From NCBI GenBank assembly GCA_028820505.1, contig JAPPIT010000178.1:1-33417 (forward strand): 33,417 nucleotides of DNA. Reading direction: 5' to 3'. The notes below the pieces were generated by a model, which made no database searches, was not told where the DNA came from, and saw nothing but the letters and a program-made list of their open reading frames with translations. Made by a program: the position numbers and the translations under genes. Below are positions 1 to 6,110 of the stretch, one piece after another (within the stretch, counting starts at the first letter, position 1; each line of letters opens with the position of its first letter). Source of the stretch: Defluviicoccus sp. GTDB lineage: Bacteria; Pseudomonadota; Alphaproteobacteria; MPNO01.

Positions 1-53
1 GTCCGTTCTAGGATGACGGCAACGTCAACGCCCGCTGCCGTGGGAGGGAAACG

Positions 54-854
54 ATGAATCGCCATGCGCTCCGCCGGACCCTGGCGGCCGCCCTGGTCGC
101 CTCGCCCGCCGCCTTCGCCGTGACCGGCGCCCATGCCGCGCCGCAGGTGCTGGCGCTGTTCTCGACCGACCGGCCGGTCGCGCTCGCCTGCGAGGGCGGG
201 ACATGCCGGGCCGAAATGCCGACTCTGTGTCTACAACCCGGCCGGCGCGCGCCGCAGCCGGGGCGCGGCTACCGCCTCGCCGAGGGGCAGGAGATCGCCC
301 TGGTGGGGCGCCGTGGCGACGGCACGGAAATGTCGATTCCACTTGGGCATGAGGTGGCGATAACCGCCGCGCGTACGCATGTATCGGTCGAAATGTCGAT
401 CCCGCGCGCGCTGATCGACAAATACGGGTTCGAAGCGGCAGGACTCGGCATCGGCGAGGTCGCCGCCGCCGTTCCGGTCGCCGACCCGGACGATCTGCGT
501 CCTCAGACGCCGGACGAGACCGCATGGGCGGCCCGCGAGGCCCGGCAGCTCGCGGCCGCCATCGTCGACCGCGAGCCGGACCGGATGCCGGCGGTGCGGC
601 TGATGACCCGGATGTCGAACGCGCTGCCGGCCGGGGACGCCGATGCGCTGTGGGCGTCGATGGTGGCGGATGCGAAGCGCGACGGCGTGTCGGACGCCGC
701 GATCGGCTTCGCGCGGTTCACCTACGACCTCTGCAAGTTCAAGACCGCGAATGGGATCGTCGCCACGGTCGGGCAGTGCCTCCGGGGCCTGAGCGGCGAT
801 TCGATGGAGTACCTGAACGAGGACCTCGAAAAGGCGCTCGGCTCGGGCAGCTAG
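54..854 (+). CDS. Predicted secreted protein of unknown function (266 aa)
   Basis: I do not recognise the family. The protein starts with an arginine-containing n-region and an Ala/Leu/Val-rich hydrophobic stretch ending near residue 29 (GAHAA), which looks like a Sec signal peptide with an AxA cleavage site, so it is probably periplasmic or exported. The mature part has a few cysteines near residues 46-58 and two more near the C-terminus, which could form disulfides. The string EMSIP occurs twice about 25 residues apart. The ATG at 54 is preceded by a good ribosome binding site (GGGAGGGA at 42-49), which supports the start. Its stop codon shares the palindrome CTAG (851-854) with the stop of the convergent iron-sulfur gene. 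No membrane segment is seen beyond the signal. Confidence 0.75.
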   Translation: MNRHALRRTLAAALVASPAAFAVTGAHAAPQVLALFSTDRPVALACEGGTCRAEMPTLCLQPGRRAPQPGRGYRLAEGQEIALVGRRGDGTEMSIPLGHEVAITAARTHVSVEMSIPRALIDKYGFEAAGLGIGEVAAAVPVADPDDLRPQTPDETAWAAREARQLAAAIVDREPDRMPAVRLMTRMSNALPAGDADALWASMVADAKRDGVSDAAIGFARFTYDLCKFKTANGIVATVGQCLRGLSGDSMEYLNEDLEKALGSGS

Positions 855-2182
855 GAACGCCCCAGCGGTAACGGCTGTTCGGCCAGCATCGCGCCCACCA
901 CCACCTCGCGGACGCGCTCGGCGTCGAGCCCGTACTCGGCGATCATGTCGGCCGAATCGGCGAGGATCGTGTCGGCGTCCTGCATGATCTTGAGCCGCTT
1001 GAAGAGATCGGGGCGGGCGAGCCCCATGCTCTCGCCGATGAGCTCCATGAAATTGACCACCTCGAACGGCCAGTCGCGCTCGTGGGTGCAGAGCTCGCGG
1101 TGGCAGGCATGGTAGATCCCGGCCAGCGCGTCCACGCCCGCCGCCTCCGCCGCCGCCAGCTGTTCGGCGTGCACGTCCCGCTTGTAGTCGGGCAGCACCG
1201 AGAGCGTGTTGCACATATAACCGACGCGGGGCTGCGCGAGGTCGACGAAGTCGAGCCCCGGGATCGCGCGCAGGATCGTCTCGGCGGCCTCGGCGATGCC
1301 GGCGACGCCGGGATGCTCGTGCAGCCCGACCCGCTTCTCCACCCGCCGGGTCATCAGCGGGCGCAGATCGTCGAGCCGGCTTTCCAGCCAGATCACGAAC
1401 GGGGTGAGGCGGAAGGGCGAATCGCCGGCCGCTTCGCGGGTCTCCAGCGCGGCCTCGCCGAGATGGACCTGGCAGCTCGGACACCAGGACAGCACCTCGT
1501 CGACGCCGGATTCGGCGAAGCGGTCGATTGTCCGCCCCGACAGGTCGGCGAACTTCTCCAGATCGCCCGAGCGGAACTGGTAGACGCCGCAGCAATGGCT
1601 CGGCCCGCCGCGCACGACATATTCGACCCCGAGCGCATCCATGACGTCGAGGCAGAGGAGCGCGATATGCGGCGTCTTCAGCACGTTGCAGCCGGTGTAG
1701 AAGACGGTTTCCGGGTTCTCCGGCTCGGCCGCCAGCGCGCCGATCTGGCCGAGGCGGGCCAGCAGGTCGGGCGGGAGCTGGAGGCGGGAAAGCGTCCGCA
1801 CGCCCCGGCTCATCGCGCCGAACTGCTTGCCGCCGCCGGTCCTGAGGTCGTCGGCCGGCCGGGCGGTCCTGAGATCGGCAATGCGCGCGAGCGCCAGCAT
1901 AAAGCGCGGGTTGACTCCGTACTCGCAGGCCGGGATGCAGTGCCCGCTGCCGGTGCAGATTTCCGCCCAGCGGCGCGCGGCGTCGGGCCCCTCCCCGGTC
2001 CGGATCAGGTCGATGACGCCGGCCGCCACGGCTTTCGGATCGGAAACGTCCAGCCCGGCCGGCCCCGGCATCGGACAGACCTCCACGCAAGCGCCGCATT
2101 TGGTGCAGGCATCCAGAATGCCGGCGCGCCGCACATCCAGCGCGGCGAAGAAATCCTGCGACCTGTCGAGACCGTCGGGCAT
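851..2182 (-). CDS. (Fe-S)-binding protein, GlpC/HdrD-like, with CCG domain
   Basis: This is a 443-residue soluble electron-transfer protein of the family that includes the iron-sulfur subunits GlpC, GlcF and HdrD. The N-terminus has a complete [4Fe-4S] motif, C26-x2-C29-x2-C32-x3-C36-P. A second ferredoxin-like motif follows at C76, C82 and C86, but the expected second cysteine is Ser79 (CTGSGHC). A cysteine-rich CCG domain follows: C165, C197-C198-G, and C234-x2-C237. A second copy seems degenerate, with only C324, C360 and C365. There is no flavoprotein or membrane partner next to it. It diverges from the antitoxin-like ORF and the Rieske oxygenase, and could supply electrons to a neighbouring oxidoreductase, but that is inference. 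Family assignment is firm; substrate is unknown. Confidence 0.85.
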   Translation of the reverse strand: MPDGLDRSQDFFAALDVRRAGILDACTKCGACVEVCPMPGPAGLDVSDPKAVAAGVIDLIRTGEGPDAARRWAEICTGSGHCIPACEYGVNPRFMLALARIADLRTARPADDLRTGGGKQFGAMSRGVRTLSRLQLPPDLLARLGQIGALAAEPENPETVFYTGCNVLKTPHIALLCLDVMDALGVEYVVRGGPSHCCGVYQFRSGDLEKFADLSGRTIDRFAESGVDEVLSWCPSCQVHLGEAALETREAAGDSPFRLTPFVIWLESRLDDLRPLMTRRVEKRVGLHEHPGVAGIAEAAETILRAIPGLDFVDLAQPRVGYMCNTLSVLPDYKRDVHAEQLAAAEAAGVDALAGIYHACHRELCTHERDWPFEVVNFMELIGESMGLARPDLFKRLKIMQDADTILADSADMIAEYGLDAERVREVVVGAMLAEQPLPLGRS

Positions 2183-2264
2183 GGCGTCGGGGGCGTTGTG
2201 GAACCTTCGGGGAACCTTAGTGTACAGGCGGTCAGGATGAAACCATTTCCCCGTTGTCCGTATC

Positions 2265-2364
2265 CGTCATGGTCGGCGGAGGCCGACCATCCACGTTTTG
2301 TTTTTGTTGCGCTTCGGTGAACGCAGTAAAACTCGTGGATGGTCGGCCTCCGCCGACCATGACG
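2265..2364. repeat. Family A double-hairpin palindrome, copy A1
   Basis: A perfect 31-bp inverted repeat has arms at 2265-2295 and 2334-2364 around a 38-nt loop. Each arm is itself a small hairpin: ATGGTCGGC, tetraloop GGAG, then GCCGACCAT. The second arm has the complementary loop CTCC. The loop starts TTTTGTTTTTG and ends TAAAACT. It lies in the divergent intergenic region upstream of the Fe-S gene and the antitoxin-like ORF. A2 and A3 are full copies elsewhere in the window and A4 is a half copy. Open frames running through it are coincidental. Confidence 0.95.
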
Positions 2365-2462
2365 CGCGGGCCAATTCCCCTTGTGCCCTGCAGTCGTTTT
2401 CGTGGAAGCAGATAAGAAAATGCCTTACCGTGCTTATCGGTCATTACGGACAAAGGTGCCGC

Positions 2463-2669
2463 ATGAGGTCTGTCTTCCCGCAGAAATCTGACGTGTTGGG
2501 TGAACAGGAACGCGACGCAGCGGTGGAACTTTGGTTGCGCCAAAGGGTTGTTCCCGTTGCAACTGCCATGAAGGCCGATCCAGGACGCGCAATCCCCTTC
2601 AAACAGGTCTTTGACGAAATCCGCGGTATCCACGCGAGGTATCGGGCGCCAAACCGCGCAAAGCCATAA
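2463..2669 (+). CDS. Small antitoxin-like protein (68 aa), no toxin partner
   Basis: The product has the pattern E-x2-AVE-x-WLR-x2-V-P, then KADPGRAIP, then QVF-x2-I-x2-IHARY. This resembles, from memory, small antitoxins of type II toxin-antitoxin modules in Proteobacteria (ParD-like annotations); I could not search it. The frame is open back to 2298, but that part runs through palindrome A1 and is unlikely to be coding. ATG 2463 is preceded by a weak AAAGGTG. A ParE/RelE-type toxin would normally follow, but the next gene is a Rieske oxygenase 25 bp downstream, so the gene looks orphaned or remnant. The surrounding 2.38-2.70 kb is visibly AT-richer than its neighbours, consistent with acquired DNA. 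Confidence 0.45.
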   Translation: MRSVFPQKSDVLGEQERDAAVELWLRQRVVPVATAMKADPGRAIPFKQVFDEIRGIHARYRAPNRAKP

Positions 2670-2694
2670 TCCCCACCAAACCGGCAACACGCGT

Positions 2695-3942
2695 ATGGGC
2701 AACAACAACACCCTGATCGACTGGCCCGAGGAAGGCGTTGCGCGGGCGCCGTATGCGGTGTTTTCCGATCCCGATGTCTACGCGGCCGAGATGCGGCGGA
2801 TCTTTCGCGGGCCGGTCTGGCACTATCTCGGGCTGGAGGCGGAGCTGCCGGAGCCGGGCGATTACCGGCTGATCGATGTCGGCGACACGCCGGTGATCGT
2901 GCTCAGGACCCCGGACGGCGGGATCAACGCGCTGGTCAACCGCTGCGCCCACAAGGGGACGATGCTGCTGTTCGAGCCGTTCGGGCGGGTCGAGCGGCTG
3001 ATGTGCATCTATCACAACTGGGCCTACGACCTCGACGGCTGCCTCAGGAGCATCCCCTTCGCCCGGGGGATCGACGGCAAGGGCGGGATGCCGGAGTCCT
3101 TCGACATGGCGGCGAACGGCCTCGACCGGCTCCGCGTCGAGAGCCTGGGCGGCATCGTCTTCGGCACGTTTTCGGACGCCACGCCGCCGCTCGAGGCCTA
3201 TATCGGCGAGCGGCTGATGGCGAACTACCGCCGGATGACCTCGCGCCCCTTCAGGGTGCTCGGCTATTACAGCCAGCACCTCGATTCCAACTGGAAGCTC
3301 TATTTCGAGAACGCGAGCGACCCCTACCACGCAACGATCCTGCACGCCTGGGCGACGCGGCTGAAGCTCAACCGCTTCACCATGGAGGGCGCGATCGAGA
3401 TGAGCGAGCAGGGCTGGCATCACCTTAGCTGGTCGAAGATGGCGACCGACCGGGACGGCGAGGTCTACGAGACCGACGCGTTCCGGAGCGGCGGCGACGA
3501 TTTCGACGGGTTCGGGCTCAACGACGCCTCGGTGATCGAGCAGTGGGACGAGTTCGGCGACGGCATCACCACCGCGATCCAGACCGCGTTTCCCAATTTC
3601 GTCCTGCAGCAGATCCACAACACCATCGCCACCCGCTACCTCGTGCCGCGCGGGCCGGCGGGCTCGGAGCTCGTCTGGACCGTGCTGGGCTATGCCGACG
3701 ACGACGAGGAGCGGACGCGGATCCGGCTCAAGCAGGGCAATCTGATCGGCCCGTCGGGCTACATCTCGCTCGAGGACGGGATGGTCGGCTCGCTGGTGCA
3801 GAAGGGGATCGAGGGCGACAAGGACAAGTCCTCGGTGATGGAAATGGCCGGCCGGTCCATCGAGAGCATCGTCAACAGCCGCGCCTCGGAATGCGGCGTC
3901 CGCGGCTTCTGGACCGCCTACCGAGCGCTGATGGGCGTCTGA
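2695..3942 (+). CDS. Aromatic ring-hydroxylating oxygenase, alpha (Rieske) subunit
   Basis: This is the 415-residue catalytic subunit of a Rieske non-heme iron oxygenase, which uses O2 and reducing equivalents to hydroxylate aromatic or related rings in the cytoplasm. The Rieske [2Fe-2S] ligands are C84-x-H86 and C104-x2-H107. The mononuclear iron site is N206-x2-D209-x2-H212-x4-H217, and Asp361 is a candidate third ligand. D209 is the usual bridge between the Rieske centre of one subunit and the iron of the next. The frame is open upstream to 2611, but ATG 2695 (MGNNNTL) gives the usual family length; its ribosome binding site is weak. The beta subunit starts 1 nt after its stop. No ferredoxin or reductase gene is nearby, so electron donors must be encoded elsewhere. 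Substrate cannot be told. Confidence 0.92.
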   Translation: MGNNNTLIDWPEEGVARAPYAVFSDPDVYAAEMRRIFRGPVWHYLGLEAELPEPGDYRLIDVGDTPVIVLRTPDGGINALVNRCAHKGTMLLFEPFGRVERLMCIYHNWAYDLDGCLRSIPFARGIDGKGGMPESFDMAANGLDRLRVESLGGIVFGTFSDATPPLEAYIGERLMANYRRMTSRPFRVLGYYSQHLDSNWKLYFENASDPYHATILHAWATRLKLNRFTMEGAIEMSEQGWHHLSWSKMATDRDGEVYETDAFRSGGDDFDGFGLNDASVIEQWDEFGDGITTAIQTAFPNFVLQQIHNTIATRYLVPRGPAGSELVWTVLGYADDDEERTRIRLKQGNLIGPSGYISLEDGMVGSLVQKGIEGDKDKSSVMEMAGRSIESIVNSRASECGVRGFWTAYRALMGV

Positions 3943-3943
3943 G

Positions 3944-4432
3944 ATGGCGACCCCGGTCGCGGATTCGGCGCATGTGCCGGCGGCGGTCGCCGCGCTGATG
4001 GCGGAATACGTGCACGCGATCGACGACGACCGGCTGGAGGAGTGGCCGGGTTTCTTCACCGACCCCTGCCTCTACCGGATCGCGACGCGCGACAACGAGG
4101 AGCGCGGCCTGCCGGCCTCGCTGGTCTGGTGCGATTCCCGCGCGATGCTGCTCGACCGCGTGGTCTCGGTGCGCCACGCCAACGTGTTCGAGCCGCACCG
4201 CTACCGCCACATGGTGAGCGCGATCCGCGTCCTCGGCGCGGAAGGCGGGGAATACCGGGTCGTTTCGAACTATCTGGTGACGCGGACGATGCGCGACGGG
4301 ACGATGGCTGTGTTCTCGACCGGCGCCTATCGGGACGTTATCGTGGTGGAGAACGGCGGCGCGCTGTTCAGGGAACGCGTCGTCGTCTGCGATCACGGCA
4401 TGATCAACAACCTGATCGCCATTCCGATCTGA
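3944..4432 (+). CDS. Aromatic ring-hydroxylating oxygenase, beta subunit
   Basis: This 162-residue protein has the SnoaL/NTF2-like fold of small oxygenase subunits. The N-terminal helix carries the typical pattern (EYVHAIDDDRLEEWPGFF, then DPCLYRIATRDN) and the C-terminus has the expected beta-rich region (YRDVIVVENGGALFRERVV). Beta subunits are structural: they complete the alpha3beta3 hexamer and hold no metal. The start lies 1 nt after the alpha stop, so the two are translationally coupled. At 162 residues it is a normal length for the family. Confidence 0.88.
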   Translation: MATPVADSAHVPAAVAALMAEYVHAIDDDRLEEWPGFFTDPCLYRIATRDNEERGLPASLVWCDSRAMLLDRVVSVRHANVFEPHRYRHMVSAIRVLGAEGGEYRVVSNYLVTRTMRDGTMAVFSTGAYRDVIVVENGGALFRERVVVCDHGMINNLIAIPI

Positions 4433-4458
4433 GCGCGGCGGCGGGTACGGAGGAAGAC

Positions 4459-5793
4459 ATGCGCAAGCACCTGATCTGCGGGACGCTGTTCGACGGGCTC
4501 GACGAGACCGCGAAGACCGACCGGACGGTGGTCGTCGACGACGACCGGATCGCCTATGTCGGGCCGTCGGCGGAAGCGCCGGACCAGAGGCCGGGCGAGG
4601 CGGTGATCGACCACAGCGCGGATTTCGTCATGCCGGGGCTGATCGACATCCATGTCCATCTGAGCTACGGCGACGCCCAGGCGAACGAGGACATCGACAT
4701 GTTCTCCCCGCCGGAATACCGGGCGCTGCGCGCGCTCCGGGCGGCGCAGACGGTGATGAAGGCGGGCTACACCTCGATCGCCGACCCGGCCTCGACCGGG
4801 CGGACGACGGTCGGCGTGCGCGACGCGATCAATGCCGGCATGTTCGAGGGGCCGCGGATCACCACCTCCGGGCGCCAGATCACCGCGCGCCAGGGGCTGG
4901 CGGACTGGTACCCGACCTGGATCGGAGTCCCCGAGAGCTCGGTCGGCGTCCTGGTGCGCAACACCGACGAGGCGATCGAAGAGATCCGCATGCAGGTCAA
5001 GGACCGGGTCGACTTCGTCAAGATCGCGCTCGACGGGCTGCACCGCAAGGATTCGGACGGCGAGCTGATGGCCTGCTTCAACCAGCGCGAGATGGACGCG
5101 ATGGTCGAGGAGAGCCACCGGCTGGGGCGCAAGGTCATCGTCCATGCGGTCGGGCGGGAGGCGGTGCTGACCTCGGCCCGGGCCGGCGTCGACGTGATCT
5201 TCCACGCCTTCGAGATGGACGAGGAAGGGCTGGACGCGGTGTTGGAAAGCGGCGCGACCCTGTCGCCGGCGCTCACCTTCATGGCCAACACCATCGAGTT
5301 CACCCGCCCGACCGACCCCTGCTTCAAGTGGCGGCCCAACCAGAACCGGCGGGTTATCGACGATGCGTGCGAAATGCTGATCAAGGCGCGCGAGCAGGGC
5401 GTGCCCTTCATGGTGGGCACCGATTCGGGCTTCGCGGTCACCCCCTACGGGGAGTGGCACGCGAAGGAGCTGGAGTTGATGGTGGACGATCTCGGCTTCA
5501 CGCCCGGCGAGGCGCTGAAGGCGACGACCAGCGGCAACTCGGCGCTGTTGCGCGAACGCGGCGACGTCGGCCGCCTCGCCGAGGGCGCCTACGCCGACAT
5601 CACGGCGGTCGCCGGCAACCCGCTGGACGACATCGCGATCCTGCAGAAGCGGGAGGCGATCAAGGCGGTCTATCGCGGCGGAGAGCCGGTCGACCTCGCG
5701 CCGGAACCGCGCGCGTCCGGTTACCGGTGGGAATACTCCTACCGGCAGTGGAACGACATCTACACGCGAGATCGGGTCGCCGAACTGCACTAG
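4459..5793 (+). CDS. Metal-dependent amidohydrolase (imidazolonepropionase/prolidase-like)
   Basis: This 444-residue enzyme belongs to the amidohydrolase superfamily and hydrolyses C-N bonds in a TIM-barrel metal site. Visible ligands are H65-x-H67 (IDIHVHL), K188 (DFVKIALDG) as the probable carboxylated lysine, H229 (VIVHAVG), H249 (IFHAFEM) and D322 (GTDSGF). N- and C-terminal strands form the usual flanking beta-sandwich (GYRWEYSY near the end). The longer open frame upstream overlaps the oxygenase beta gene in another frame; ATG 4459 has a strong ribosome binding site (GGAGGAA, about 4450-4456) and gives the correct N-terminus. It follows the oxygenase genes by 26 bp and is probably in the same transcript. 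A role downstream of ring attack is possible but unproven. Confidence 0.88.
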   Translation: MRKHLICGTLFDGLDETAKTDRTVVVDDDRIAYVGPSAEAPDQRPGEAVIDHSADFVMPGLIDIHVHLSYGDAQANEDIDMFSPPEYRALRALRAAQTVMKAGYTSIADPASTGRTTVGVRDAINAGMFEGPRITTSGRQITARQGLADWYPTWIGVPESSVGVLVRNTDEAIEEIRMQVKDRVDFVKIALDGLHRKDSDGELMACFNQREMDAMVEESHRLGRKVIVHAVGREAVLTSARAGVDVIFHAFEMDEEGLDAVLESGATLSPALTFMANTIEFTRPTDPCFKWRPNQNRRVIDDACEMLIKAREQGVPFMVGTDSGFAVTPYGEWHAKELELMVDDLGFTPGEALKATTSGNSALLRERGDVGRLAEGAYADITAVAGNPLDDIAILQKREAIKAVYRGGEPVDLAPEPRASGYRWEYSYRQWNDIYTRDRVAELH

Positions 5794-5837
5794 ATCGCGG
5801 GTCTGTTTTCGTTGGAACCGCCGCGTCCGTTCCCTCC

Positions 5838-5929
5838 CGTCATGGTCGGCGCAGGCCGACCATCCACGAGTTTTAAGTTGCTGGAATCAAAAACAAAACG
5901 TGGATGGTCGGCCTGCGCCGACCATGACG
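5838..5929. repeat. Family A double-hairpin palindrome, copy A2
   Basis: A perfect 31-bp inverted repeat has arms at 5838-5868 and 5899-5929 around a 30-nt loop. The hairpin tetraloops are GCAG and CTGC, different from A1 but still complementary to each other. The loop begins AGTTTTA and ends CAAAAACAAAA, which is the reverse complement of the loop ends in A1 and A3, so this copy is inverted. It separates the amidohydrolase from the start-less molybdenum hydroxylase. Confidence 0.95.
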
Positions 5930-5933
5930 GTGA

Positions 5934-6110
5934 GCGGATAGGGGTAGTGGCGCTTCTATCCAAAACGGACAGGCTTTAGGTCGCGGGCGTAGCATCGAAC
6001 ACTTCAGGACCATCGGCCGGCCGGTCCGGCGCAGGGAGGACTCGCGCCTGCTGACCGGCGGGGGCCGCTTCACCGACGATTTCTCCCTGCCCGGCCAGGT
6101 CCACGCCGCG
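5934..6110 (+). other. In-frame 5' extension of molybdenum hydroxylase gene without start codon
   Basis: This segment is open and in frame with the ATG at 6111. Codons from about 5991 read SIEHFRTIGRPVRRED, then SRLLTGGGRFTDDFSLPG, the standard N-terminus of xanthine dehydrogenase-family large subunits. Between the in-frame TGA at 5931-5933 and ATG 6111 I find no ATG, GTG or TTG codon. Either an uncommon start (ATC 5994, or CTG 6048/6051) is used, or the true start was lost. The flank box of repeat A2 ends about 20 bp upstream of the homologous part. Confidence 0.75.
5949..5970 (-). repeat. Flank box of family A (copy 1)
   Basis: Read on the minus strand this is GTCCGTT, TTG, GATAGAAGCGCC. 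It matches the box at 33204-33225 (GTCCGTT, CCA, GATAGAAGCGCC) at 19 of 22 positions. Both boxes lie about 19-20 nt outside an arm of a family A element, separated by a pyrimidine-rich spacer ending CTCAC. The repeat unit therefore seems to extend beyond the palindrome on one side. Confidence 0.6.

Noticed and set aside
1..23. Window start (GTCCGTTCTAGGATGACGG) as another family A flank box
   Set aside because: Only the first eight bases and a few later ones match the box, and no palindrome arm is in view, so the similarity may be chance.
2232..2711. Minus-strand open frame over palindrome A1 and the antitoxin-like ORF
   Set aside because: It runs through the repeat and no family features are seen; the plus-strand ORF has a recognisable pattern.
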